A stretch of DNA of 64,000 nt, taken from positions 124,001 through 188,000 of the forward strand of contig JAWPHD010003279.1 of assembly GCA_037043455.1 (NCBI GenBank), given 5' to 3'. Made by a program: the position numbers and the translations under genes. Below are positions 11,401 to 22,751 of this stretch, one piece after another; positions within the stretch are counted from its first letter, which is position 1; each line of letters opens with the position of its first letter. Origin of the DNA: Cyrtodaria siliqua. Lineage: Eukaryota; Mollusca; Bivalvia; Adapedonta; Hiatellidae. Below the pieces are notes generated by a model. That model was not told where the DNA came from. It searched no databases and saw nothing but the letters and a program-made list of their open reading frames with translations.

Positions 11401-13480
11401 AGCACATGCCAGCATGGGATGTGAGATGAAAATTAGTATTGTAAGAGCTACGTGAAGTTGGCTAAACATACGACATACGACATTTAAATATTGAATGTTG
11501 CACTACATGACATACGACAAATGACATTCAAGTTTTGAATGTCGTGCTACACGACATACGACAAATGACATTCAAGATTTAAATGTCGTGCTACACGATA
11601 TACGACAAACAACATTCAAGATTTGAAAGTCGTGCTACAGGACATACGACAAATGACATTCAAAGTTTGAATGTCATGCTACACGACATACGACAAACGA
11701 CATTCAAGATGTTTCGTAATGCGACAAACGACATACGAAATTCACATTGATATTTGAATGTCGCGAAAATCGACATATGACATACTACATTCAAACTTAT
11801 AACATTTTGAATGTCGCTCGACGCGACATATGACATTCACATTGATTTTTTGAATGTCACAAAAATGACATACTACATACGACATTCAAACTTAAAACAT
11901 TTTGAATGTCACGCGACAAAGGACAAACGACATTCAAGTTTTGAATGTCATGCTACACGACATACGACAAACTGCTACATGACATACGACATTCAAGTTT
12001 TGAATGTCGTGCTACACGACATACGACAAATGACATTCAAGATTTGAATGTCGTGCTACACGATATACGACAAACAACATTCAAGATTTGAAAGTCGTGC
12101 TACAGGACATACGACAAACGACTTTCAAAATTTGAATGTCATGCTACACGACATACGACAAACGACATTCAATATGTTGCGTAATGCGACAAACGACATA
12201 CGAAATTCACATTGATTTTTGAATGTCGCGAAAATCGACATATGACATACTACATTCAAACTTATACCATTTTGAATGTCGCGCGACATACGACAAACGA
12301 CATTCAAGTTTTGAATGTCATGCTACACGACATACGACGAACTGCTATATGACATATGACATTCAAGATGTGAATGTTGCGTGATGCGCCATACGATATA
12401 CAACATTCACATGGAATTTTGGAATGTCACAAAAACGGCATACAACATACGATATTCAAACTTAAAACCTTTGGAATGTGCGACATACGACAAATGACAT
12501 TCAAGTTTTGAATGTCGTGCTACACGACAAATGACATTTAAAAATATTGAATGTCATGCTACAGGACATACGACAAACAACATTCAAGATTTGAATGGCG
12601 TGCTACACGACATACGACAAACGACATTCAGATGTGAATGTTGCATGATGCGACAAACGACATACGACATGACATACGACATTCTTGAATGTCATATGTG
12701 TATGTCACGACATTCAAACCGTTTTTTAGTTTGAATGTCGTATGTCATTTTTCGCAACATTTAAAAACCAATGTGAATGTCGTATGTCGCATCACGCAAC
12801 ATTCACCTCTTGAATGTCATTTATCGTATGTCCTGTAGCACGACATTCGATATTTTTAAATGTCGTATGTTTAGCCAATTTCACGTAACTTATTGTAAGA
12901 GGGTGTGTCTCTTATTAAATGTTGATTCAATGATAAGAGATGGTATGCGTTATTACCGAAATAATGTAACTTAAGTTGTGATTTAAAAACAAACTTTTTA
13001 TAGTTTGACTTTCAGTTGTTCTTTTAAAGAAATCCATCTCACCAGAATTGACATTCCCATAGCTGTTGTTGACATTATTTGTAAGGGATTGGCATATGAA
13101 CAATTAATCCGACCAACAGCGATCCAAATGCTGAAAGTATTTAGAAAAAACAATATCAGTGAATAGATATAGAACATGCCAGCATGGGATGTGAGATGAA
13201 AATTAGTATTGTAAGAGGGTGTGCCTCTTATAAATTTTGATTTAATGATAAGAGATGGCAGGCGTTATTACCGAAATAATGTGACTTAAGTTGTGATTTA
13301 AAAACAAGCGTTTTATAGTTTCATTTGTTCTTTTAAATAAATCCATCCCACCAGAATTGACATTCCTATAGCTGTTATTGACACATGTAATTACTATGGG
13401 ATTGGCATAGAAAATGTCAAGTCAGTGAATAGATATGGCACATGCCAGCATGGGATGGAACGGGATGTGAGATGAAAGTT
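11250..13480. repeat. tandem duplication of the kinase 3' end, about 317-bp unit, three partial copies
   Basis: The text from ACCAGAATTGACA through CCAGCATGGGATGTGAGATG and GTAAGAGGGTGTG occurs at about 11268-13030 (interrupted by the palindromic transposon), 13035-13345 and, eroded, 13350-13475. Each copy holds the last kinase-lobe codons and the following non-coding DNA. The third copy is shortened and most diverged. Confidence 0.85.
11446..12890. mobile_element. palindromic transposon (MITE-like), 1445 bp, 9-bp target duplication
   Basis: Ends are inverted: the left begins AGCTACGTGAAGTTGGCT and the reverse complement of the right begins AGTTACGTGAAATTGGCT; both continue AAACATACGACAT. 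The flanking TATTGTAAG at 11437-11445 is repeated at 12891-12899. The paralogous sequence at 13200-13220 reads straight through with one TATTGTAAG, an empty site. The interior is a degenerate array of GAATGTCGTGCTACACGACA and TACGACAAATGACATTC in both orientations, so the whole can fold on itself. No protein-coding gene. The 9-bp duplication fits Mutator-like elements; that class call is inference. Confidence 0.85.
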
Positions 13481-13494
13481 CTGTTATACTGTTG

Positions 13495-13995
13495 ATATGC
13501 ATGGATTAATATGTTCCTTAACTTTTTGATGTCAACACTCTAGCAACTTCATTTTGCAAGTAAATTTTACCAAACTTGACCAAGGTCTTAATATCAACGA
13601 ATTAGTTCAAAAACTTCCACTATCAGGTAATAACCACCAGTAAATGAATTATGGCCCTTGATTTATTAAAAATTGCTAAATGTTGTCTTGTCAACACTCT
13701 AGCACCTTCATTTTGCAGAGTCTTTATGTCAATAGAAATTCAGACGAGTTTGAAAATAGCCAAAATCCGATAATAAGTTATGTCCCTTAATTTAATGAAA
13801 AATACTATATTTTGATTTTTCAACACTCTAGCACCTTCATTTTGCATCCGATCATTACCAAACTTGGCCAGAACTTAAATTGTTATAAAAGCTCAGAGGA
13901 TTTTTCGTCAACTTGAAAGCCAGAATTATTTTTTTTTAAGTTTTACTATTCGTAGAGTAAGAAGAGCTGTTGTAGATCTACTCAGCTTCTGCGTC
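13495..13995. repeat. three tandem units of about 150 bp
   Basis: TCAACACTCTAGCACCTTCA or close variants recur near 13532, 13690 and 13829, each followed by TTTTGCA and similar text. The field ends with AGAGTAAGAAGAGCTGTTG. No gene. Confidence 0.75.
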
Positions 13996-13999
13996 GACG

Positions 14000-15870
14000 T
14001 TGGTTTTCAGTTGTAAGTCCAATTATTTCAGCAACCACTGGTCAGTGAAACTTGAAATATAAAATCAGTACCATCAAGGACACTGGTGGTAGACACATGT
14101 TCCATAACTCTGTATTGCAATTTAAGCAAAAGCATGCCATTTTCTTACTTTGAATTTCTGGTTTAAGTTCTTTTTTGACATTTAAGAGCATATTCCCCCT
14201 ATCTAATAATTCAAAATCTGGTTTCCCCCTACTCCTTAAGTAACCACAGTTAAAATTTACTTCAAATTTCATCTAAATAAATCATGAAAATATTGGTCAC
14301 CCGAAATGTAACTCCCTCTCACACCCACCCATAACATTCAAATTTAATTTCCCCTATCCCTTCAATAATTTCTGTGGAAGAAATCACCTGCAAGGGAACT
14401 GGTAGACACATGTTCCATATTAACTCTGTATTGCATTTAAACAAAGTTATTTCCTTTTTCGACTTGAAAATTTCTGGTTAACGTTTTAAGGCAAGTCCCG
14501 GTATTTCAATGGGTGATTTTTTCTGGATAAATATTTTCTTTATTGTATTTTAGAAAAGATATAGCCCCTTTTCGACTTAGAATTTATTTTATTTGTTGGC
14601 AAGTCCATATATTTCAATACCCACAAGCCATAGATCTCTGTCAAAGGAGCTTGACAAATGTCATCAGAGTCACCAAGGACACTTACAGACACATGTTTCA
14701 TAACTTTTTATTTCATTTTAGCCAGATGATATTTTCTTTCAACTTTTTAGTTTTAATTAAAGTAACTCACTGCATACATCAAATAACAATGGCAAGCCTG
14801 TAAATGTCATTAGTCCCATAAACCCCACACCTTCCCCCACTCCTACCCCACCATCACCATCTCCACAGACAAATATTTGTTCTATTCTTTTGGGTTTCTC
14901 TTCATTTACCATGTCCTGCATCCTGTTTTCTTCCAACCCCTTCCCCCACCCCCTTCCCCCATCCACCATGTCTGCCTCCTGTTTTCTTCCACCCCACACC
15001 CCTCTTGTGAATGAACTGGCGCCATAGTTGGTGAGATAGAAGTGTCAGTGGCTTGTTTAAAATTGACTTTGAATAGTGGAACATGCTTGGATGTTTGTTT
15101 GGTGGTGTAGGAGATTGTCTTGTACTGGGCAATGTCTACCATGTTCCATACCATTATTATTAACACTGGGATATAGGCATAGTTTGTCTGTACCCTGGCA
15201 CTGTATGTGGCTGAAGCTGCTTCTTAAGTCCACTTACTTGTTGGTGATATTCACACAAAGTCCATTGCACAAGTACCAGGACCCTTGTATTGTTATACTA
15301 CCATGACCACTGCATATCATATTTATTAATAATGAATGTCAAACACTCATGTTAAATTTCTATAGACTGTTATTTTCCGTTTTTGTAATATCTCATATCG
15401 CTTGTAATGTCTCCATGGAGTTAGTCACTGAATGCTAGTAATTTTTGTAATGTCACCCCATATAATTTGTACTGTCTTATGATTGTTTAGTCAAAGGAAG
15501 TTTATATGTATTGGGACATCCTATGATGAACAGTGTAGGAGTATGAATACCTGCGCAAATGATGAAACTCAGGGATCATTTACTAAAATGGCGGACACAG
15601 TTTGTACAACTTTCTGAAGATTATTTGAAAAGTTTACTCATTAGTTCACAGCTGAAGATTCCGAAAGAACACAAAGGACCATCCGCAGAAATTTATTTTC
15701 TAGGTGCTGAGAATAGTGATTTTGAAAAGACATAAGTAACAATGTTTTCTCATGTTTTATTTTAAAGGAATATTTAGCCGAACCAAATATCTTTTTCAAA
15801 GTATATTTTCAGTATAATAAAATAAATAACCTTAGAAGGTTGACAAATGTTCACTGTTGTCCTCACAGGA
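14000..15870. other. no recognised gene; weak 300-bp repeat
   Basis: GTAGACACATGTTCCATA or a variant recurs near 14089, 14401 and 14687, so part of this is a diverged tandem repeat of about 300 bp. C-rich text at 14820-15000 is low complexity. I see no supported exon. Confidence 0.4.
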
Positions 15871-15874
15871 TTGC

Positions 15875-16270
15875 AATATTTACATACTACCATGACCAAT
15901 GTATAACACATTTAGGCCATTATTTTTTATTATTTGTTTTACGAACCATCAAGACAGAAAATTGCTGTAGGAGGTAGGGAAAACAATATCATTTCATTTT
16001 GTGGTAGGAGGATTCGTAAAACGAATTTATATAAAAAATAATGGCCTTATTACAACCATGACTTATGTATACCACATTAATTATAACCATGACTTTATAT
16101 GAATTTCACATTCATTACTACCATGACCAATGCATACTAAATTACCACAAGACCACTTTATACAATTTTACTACCACGAATGCCAGTGTATACCACATTT
16201 ATTACATTTATAACTACCATGACTAATGAATACCACATTTATTACTACCATGATCTATATTACAACCATG
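15875..16270. repeat. degenerate tandem repeat around TACTACCATGACC
   Basis: Units with ACTACCATGACCAATG and TATACCACATTTATTA recur at 20-60 bp spacing from about 15885 to 16265, with the MITE at 15915-16046 inserted in the field. Confidence 0.7.
15915..16046. mobile_element. 132-bp MITE, TTA target duplication
   Basis: Inverted ends GGCCATTATTTTTTAT on the left and ATAAAAAATAATGGCC on the right, with a second inverted block TTTTACGA / TCGTAAAA inside. TTA flanks both sides (15912-15914 and 16047-16049). A TTA duplication with GG-starting ends is typical of PIF/Harbinger MITEs. No coding content. Confidence 0.75.
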
Positions 16271-16739
16271 AATACTACTATCACTGTCATTAAAACTCAT
16301 TTCAACTAGTTGTGGATGTAGCCAGATTGTAGTTAAACATTTCCATGTTGAATCCAGTGGCTGATGGAGTAGATTTACATTCATCATAGACTGAAGAGGG
16401 AGCCAGGTTATTGTTTTGCTCTAACCGGACTCAACCCAGATTATTTTTTTCCAAAAATGTGAGAGAAGACTGGATTATTTTTTTTCAACAATATGAGGGA
16501 CTGTTTATTTTATTTCCCTCAAGTCAGAGCCAGGATTATTTTTTTTTAACAATTCGAGGGCCAGAATATTTTTTCAAAAAAAATCCCAGGCCCCTTATTC
16601 CGATGACTAAACTATACGGACACCTGGTTCCGGTTTCAATTTTTTATTTTGTACTTCACTTAAAATAACAGGTGTCGCAAATGTCTAGACTTGTAAAATT
16701 ATGTTTTAGTCGCCGTTCAGGCACTTGGAAGAATTCTTC
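16271..16739. other. no recognised gene
   Basis: T-rich stretches with recurring GATTATTTTTTT (16438-16570) suggest a small degenerate repeat. Nothing else is supported. Confidence 0.35.
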
Positions 16740-16980
16740 CAAACTGTGACAAGTGGGCCGGTAACTGGCTGATTCGGCCCATGGATTCGGTCCGAGTAAG
16801 CCATGATCCGAATCAGTCAACAATCTGGTTCGAATAGTCCATGGTCCGAGTGGGCCATGTTCCGAATCCGCCAACAATCTGGTCCGAATAGTCCATGTTC
16901 CGAGTCAGCCATGGTCCGAATCATCCAACAATCTGGTCCGAATTAGCCGACATTCAGTGTGCCAGATGAATCCATTCGAC
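16740..16980. repeat. minisatellite around GGTCCGAATC
   Basis: Units of about 30-60 bp built from CAACAATCTGGTCCGAATAG and CCATGGTCCGAGT, at least five copies, moderately diverged. Confidence 0.8.
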
Positions 16981-16999
16981 CACGAAAACTCGGCTTTAT

Positions 17000-18180
17000 A
17001 CACCAAAACAATGGCGTCAAAGTTTTGAAGAAAATCGTTTTGATTTTACTTTAAACATGGCCGCCAGCGGCCATCTTTGTTTACATAGTTATATAATGAA
17101 AACTTGTAGCGACTACTCCTCTGAAACTACTAGACGGATGTTCATGAAACTTCACAGGAATTTTGCTTTTGATGTCTAATTGATCCTCGCAAAATGTCAG
17201 GTCCGCTGGAAATTCAAGATGGCCGCCAAGGCTAAAAATAGATTTTCAAAAAACAAGTTTGTAGCGACCATTTTTTTGAAAACTATAAGTGATATTGATA
17301 TGCTTCTTTTCCTAAAATGATCAGTATGAAAAAAGTTGATCCTTGTCGAAAATGATTTTGATTCGTCGTTAAACATGGCTGCCAGCGGCCATCTTTGTTT
17401 ACATAGAGTTATATAATGAAAAAAAGGAAGCGACTACTCCTCTGAAACTACTCGACGGATGTTCATGAAACTTCACACGAATGTTGCTCTTGGTGTCTAA
17501 TTGATCCTAGCAAAACTGCAGGTCGGCCGAAAATTAAAGATGGCCGCCACGGCTAAAAATAGATTTTCAAAAAACAAGTTTGTAGCGACTACTTCTTGAA
17601 AACTATAAGTGATAATGATATGGGACTTTTTCTAAAATGATCAGCATGACATGATGTTGGTCCTTGTTGAAAATCGTTTTGATTCGATATTACACATGGC
17701 TGTCAGCGGCCATCTTTGTTTACAAAGAGTTATCTAGTAAAGACTTGTAGCGACTACTCCTCTGTAACTACTTGACGGATTTTCATAAAACTTTACAGGA
17801 ATATTGCTCTTGATGTCTAATTGATCCAAGCAAACTTTCAGGTCGGCCGGAAATTCAAGATGTCCGCCATGGCTAAAAATAGATTTTCAAAATACAAGTT
17901 TGTAGCGACTACTTCTTTAAAACTATAAGTGATATTGATATGGGACTTTTCCTAAAATGATCAGTATGACATGATGTTGATCCTTGTTCTTATCCTTGTC
18001 AAAAATTATTTTAATTTCACGTTAAACATGACCGCCAGCGGCCATCTTTGTTTACATAGAGTTACTCTACGACTACTCCTCTGAAACCACTTGACGGATT
18101 TTTATGAAACTTTACAGGAATGCTGATCTAGCTATCAAAAACGTACCAGTAGAGCTTCAAGGTCATTGACCTCTTGTTAA
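17000..18180 (+). mobile_element. hairpin-ended dispersed element, 5'-truncated copy
   Basis: Three to four internal units of about 325 bp carry GGCCGCCAGCGGCCATCTTT, GTAGCGACTACTCCTCTGAA and CTTGATGTCTAATTGATCC. The 3' end is CAGTAGAGCTTC, then the perfect palindrome AGGTCATTGACCT (18160-18172) and CTTGTT (18173-18178). The 5' end is missing compared with the copy at 18342. Confidence 0.8.
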
Positions 18181-19191
18181 TATGGCAGATGACTACGGGT
18201 TTGCAGCCACCAATTTGTGTACTTTTTACATCTGATACACTTGTTTCGGAAAGCACAGTGAACATTTTAAATGTCAAATTTATTAATTTGAACAAAATGC
18301 TAACCAAGGTTAGTACATAATAAAGAGAATGACGTATTTGTAGCTCTACTGATCAAAGATCAGCAGAGCTTATGTCGTGGTGCGTCGTCCGTCCGTCCGT
18401 AAACTTTTTTGCGACGACTACTCCTCTGAAACTATTTGATGGATTTTCATGAAACTTGACAGGAATGTTGCTCTTGATGTCTAGTTGATCCTAGCTAAAA
18501 TGTAGGTCGGTCAAAAAATCAAGATGACTGCCACGGCTAAAAATAGATTTTAAAATGCGATTTTGTGGCGATTACTTCTCAAAAAACATAAATGATATTG
18601 AATTGGAACCTTTACCAAAATGACTTGTGCGACATGTACTTGGTCCTAACCAAGATTCATTTCGATTCGATGTCAAACATGGCCGCCAGCGGATATCTAT
18701 GTTTACATAGAGTTATATAGGAAAGACTTGTGGCGGCTACTCTTCTGAAACTACTTGACGGATTTTCATGAAACTTCACAGGAATGTTGCTCTTGATGTC
18801 TAGTTGATCCTAACAAAAAAAACGTTGGGCCGGAAATTTAAGATGGCCTCCACAGCTAAAAATATATTTTAAAAATGCGATTTTGTGGCGACTACTTCTC
18901 AAAAACCATAAGTGATATTGAATTGGAACCTTTACCCAAATGACTGGTGCAACGTTTTCTTGGTCCTAACCAAGATTCATTTCGATTCCATGTCAAACAT
19001 GGCCGCCGGCGGATATCTTTGTTTACATAGTTATATAGCAAAAACTTGTGGCGACTACTTCTCTGAAACTACTTAATGGATTTTCATGGAACTTCACAGG
19101 AATATTGCTCTAGATGTCTAGTTGATCCTAACAAAAAATCAGGTCGGCCGGAAATTCAAAATGGCCACCACAGCTAAAAATATATTAAAAA

Positions 19192-19660
19192 AGATGGTAA
19201 GATGCGATGGTCGATGGTAAGATGCGATCGACCATCGACCATATCATCTTACCATCGACCATCGCATCTTACCATCGTATCTTACCATCGACCATCGCAT
19301 CTTACCATCGCATCTTACCATCAACCATCGCATCTTACCATCGACCATCGACTTATCAATTCTCATGCTGATCAAGATAAAAACATAACGTGTAAATATC
19401 ACGATAAGTCGATGGTCGATGGTAAGATGCGATGGTCGATGGTACTATGCGATAGTAAGATGCGATGGTCGATGGTAAGATGCGATGGTAAGATACGATG
19501 GTCGATGGTAAGATGCGATGGTCGATGGTCCATCGCATCTTACCATCGAGCATCGCATCTTACCATCGACCATCGCATTTTACCATCGCATCTTACCATC
19601 GACCATCGCATCTTACCATCGACCATAGACCTAGGTCGACGGTAAGATGAGATGGTAAGC
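19192..19660. repeat. palindromic minisatellite, GATGGTAAGATGCGATGGTC unit
   Basis: Units occur in both orientations (AAGATGCGATGGTCGATGG and CCATCGACCATCGCATCTT). The centre has CGACTTATCA (19348) mirrored by ATAAGTCG (19404). The array could form long hairpins. It interrupts the dispersed element. Confidence 0.9.
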
Positions 19661-19790
19661 TGGCCCTAACAGGACACCGTACATATCATCACATCACCCA
19701 CAAACACACAGATACAAGTCCAGACTCAATTGTGCCTATAATCTTCAGGTAGTATGCATGTCGTAGGTGGACATACTATACTCCTTAGAA

Positions 19791-19823
<33 letters not shown>

Positions 19824-19870
19824 GGGGCTCATATGGTAGAGGGACTATAATCCTTAGAAATCATCATTCA
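19661..19870. repeat. dispersed repeat with AC microsatellite
   Basis: Contains CATCACATCACCCACAAACA, AGACTCAATTGTGCCTATAA, an (AC)n run at 19792-19820 and ACTATAATCCTTAGAAAT. The reverse complement of most of this text is at 49320-49440, so it is a dispersed family. Confidence 0.75.
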
Positions 19871-21182
19871 TATTAAATTGACAAAGAATATTGTAGTATG
19901 TGACCATTGTGAAAAACAAAAAAGGACGCTGTTGGTGTGTCTTCTAGACCTGATAGGAATCCAGTCTCATATCTCTCAGATTCAGGAGAAAACCTGGTTA
20001 GAAGTTTCTGATTACCAAATTAGTATTATTATAATGAACACGCAGATCGGCAGCAAATCTCGATCTCGTTATTACTTCATGAAAACTATAAGTGATATTG
20101 ATATGGGACTTTTACTAAAATGATCAGCATGACATGTTCCTTGTATAGTTATATAGTAAAAGAATTGTATTGACTACTTCTCAGAAACTACTTGAAATAT
20201 TTTCATGAAACTTCACAGAAATGTTGCTCTTGATGTCTGGTTGATCCTGGCATACATTCAGGATGGTTGGAAATACGAGAAGGCCGCTACGTCTATAATA
20301 TATTTTACAAATACAATAGATTGTGACGTCTACTTTTGAAAAACCATAAGTGGTATTGATTTGGATCTTCATTAAAATGACTGGCATGACAGGTAGTTGG
20401 TACTAACCAAAATTCATTATATAGAAAAATCTGTGGCGGCTACTCCTCTGAAACTACTTGATGGATTTTCATGAAACTTTACAGGAATGTTCCTTGATGT
20501 CTAGTTGGTCCTAAGTGAAAATTCAGGTTGGCCGGAAATTTAAGATGGATTTTTATAGATTTTAACAATACAAGTTAGTGATGAATACTTTTCAAAAACC
20601 ATAAGTGGTATTGATTTGGAACCTTATTAATATGATTTGCGTTTATTGTTTACATGTAGTTGGTCCTTAACAAAGTTATTTCAATATCAAACATGGCCAC
20701 CAGAGGCCATCTTTGTTTACATAGAATAATACTGGAACAATTTGTGGTGATTCTCCTCTGAAACAACTTCATGGATTTTCATGAAACTTTACCAGGAATG
20801 TTGCACTTGGTGTCTAGCTGGTCCTAAGTAAAAAGAAAAAGATTTGCTGATAACTCAAGATGGCAGCCATAGCTATAATTAGATTTTAAAAATACAACTA
20901 TGTGGCTACTACTTCTCAAATACCATAAGTGGTATTGATATGGAACTAAAATGACTGGCATGACATGTAGTTGGTCCTGAGCAAAATTATTTTGATTTGA
21001 TGTCAAACATGGCCACAAGCAGCCATCTTTGTTTACATAGAGTGCTGGTCCTATTTCCAACTATATAAAACTATCAGTAGAGCTTCAATGTCATTGACCT
21101 CTTGTTAGATTTAGATATAACACATCGCGTTTTTTTCCAAATATGTGTATGTTTTTTTTGGGTATGTTTTTTCGAATATGTG

Positions 21183-21435
21183 TAGCGTCTCCGTGGCCAA
21201 ATGGTTAACGACGTTGCGTTGAAAACCTTCGCCTCTCAACGCTGCGGGTTCGAATCCCACTGAGAGCTCGACTTGTAAGTGAGGAAGTGTCGATGCTTAC
21301 GGATTGCGGGAGGTGTACAGTACTGGTTCTACCAGGAAACGTGGGTAGTCTGCCTCCACCACAAGAGATCTACCGTCATATATAACCTTACATGTGTTGA
21401 AAATGACGTAAAACACCATACAAACAAACAAATCG
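21183..21435 (+). mobile_element. tRNA-derived SINE, full head
   Basis: Box A TGGCCAAATGG (21194-21204) and a perfect box B GGTTCGAATCC (21247-21257) sit in a tRNA-sized head (21184-21269). The acceptor and anticodon stems do not pair well, so it is not a functional tRNA. The body includes TGCGGGAGGTGTACAGTACT, GTCATATATAACCTTACA and AAATGACGTAAAACACCAT, with a tail of CAAA units. Related copies: 40654-40822 (+, head lost) and 21737-21830 (-, 3' part only). Confidence 0.85.
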
Positions 21436-21736
21436 AATATGTGCACCATACTCCCATGGTTTCAGTTACATATTCATGGAATATATATAAATGTATTGTA
21501 TATGCACTAAACTAGGTCCCATAAAATAATGTTTCGGTTGGAAAGACTCGACGTCTCTGCTGTAGTTTTTGGTAAATAAGTCATTAATATTAATTCATAT
21601 AATGCTTTAAAGCTATAATAAATTCTAGTTGTGTGATCTAATTACAATCTTCACCATTAACAAACCGAAAGGGATGGCGCGTAAAGACCGACCACGGTTT
21701 CCTATAATGAAGATTTACCTTTATAGACTGGTGTAT

Positions 21737-21830
21737 TAGATTTGCTTGTTTGTTTATATGGTGTTTTACGTGATTTTCAACACATGTAAGGTTATATATG
21801 AAAGAAATCGGAGGCAACTGTTTGTTTGGG
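21737..21830 (-). mobile_element. SINE 3' fragment
   Basis: Reverse complement of the SINE tail and body: TTGTTTGTTTATATGGTGTT, TTACGTGATTTTCAACACAT and GTAAGGTTATATATG. Same family as 21183-21435. Confidence 0.8.
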
Positions 21831-21940
21831 GAAAAAATGGGTAAACACTTATAATATGTACATTTGTTAGCAATGTGAAACACATATGAATCGATATTAA
21901 AAAAAATAAACCGAGTCGTTTATTCTGCGGCTTATTTCAT

Positions 21941-22140
21941 GCCCATTTCATATGAATATGAAGCGCATTATGAGGTGTTTTCTTGTATTTGCCCATTTCA
22001 TATGAAAATGAAGCGCATTATGAGGTGTTTTCTTGTATTTGCCCATTTCATATGAAAATGAAGCGCATTATGAGGTGTTTTCTTGTATTTGCCCATTTCA
22101 TATGAAAATGAAGCGCATTATGAGGTGTTTTCTTGTATTT
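21941..22140. repeat. 50-bp tandem repeat, four copies
   Basis: Exactly 50-bp spacing (starts 21941, 21991, 22041, 22091). The unit holds GCCCATTTCATATGAAAATG, AAGCGCATTATGAGGTGTTT and TCTTGTATTT. Nearly identical copies: the first differs by one base. Very recent. Confidence 0.95.
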
Positions 22141-22750
22141 GTAATGTCACGAATTACTCTTCCAGATCACCTTCAATCCCTTTAAAAATGATAATACTCG
22201 ATTTAAAATATGATTTTTCTTCCGTACGACTGCGCTTTCGTACGACGACTGCGCTTGCGCGCAGAGGATCTCGGCTTTGCCAAAAGGAACATTCCTAAAT
22301 AAAAAATGTAATGACGTTAAACAAGCAACGTCAAACAAGCAACGTCATAGATGTCATTGCGCAAAGAATACACCAGGTAGATGATTTTAACAAATAGAAC
22401 ATGGTATTGCACGCCATACTTTGCATTTCAATATGGAACTTAACTTTTGTTTATATCCATGAGATTTTAAAATAGTTTTTTAAGGTTAAGCAGGAACGTT
22501 TTATACACGTAATACAGGGAAATATTTTCTATATTATGTTCATGCATCCCATGCTACTGTTAAAATCTCAGTTTATATATACTTAATTATTCGAGTCTCA
22601 TCTATATTGACTAAGGCAAATCAGTTGCATCATATTGACTAGAAGCCGTTATCAATTACACAGATGGCAGTTTAATTCATGTAAAACTAGAACAAATTGA
22701 ATATATGAGTTTTATAGCATATAACAATTTAGTTAAGAGGATTCAAGCGA
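22141..22750. other. no recognised gene
   Basis: A short duplication CAAACAAGCAACGTCA lies at 22320-22345. No supported exon. Confidence 0.4.
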
Positions 22751-22751
22751 T

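Larger units (their letters stand above)
18342..21106 (+). mobile_element. hairpin-ended dispersed element, longest copy
   Basis: The 5' end is a hairpin, AGCTCTACTGATC ... GATCAGCAGAGCT, followed by a GTCCGTCCGTCCGT run. Internal units of about 325 bp follow, then a 3' subterminal CAGTAGAGCTTCA inverted to the 5' end, a hairpin and CTTGTT (21101-21106). A palindromic minisatellite and another repeat (about 19192-19870) are inserted. The minus-strand copy at 59472-61065 confirms both ends. A hairpin with subterminal inverted repeats and no obvious target duplication resembles Helentron-type non-autonomous elements (inference). No protein gene. Confidence 0.75.

Noticed and set aside
14757..15166. 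Overlapping minus-strand Gly/Trp-rich open frames
   Set aside because: They come from a C-rich low-complexity segment (14820-15000) with no other support.
19202..19645. 147-residue open frame rich in His/Ser/Tyr
   Set aside because: Translation of the palindromic minisatellite; open only because the 20-bp unit lacks stops.
21184..21269. Functional tRNA gene
   Set aside because: Good box A and B but poorly paired stems, and it is joined to a SINE body seen in other copies. The same reasoning applies at 4036, 41612 and 52215.
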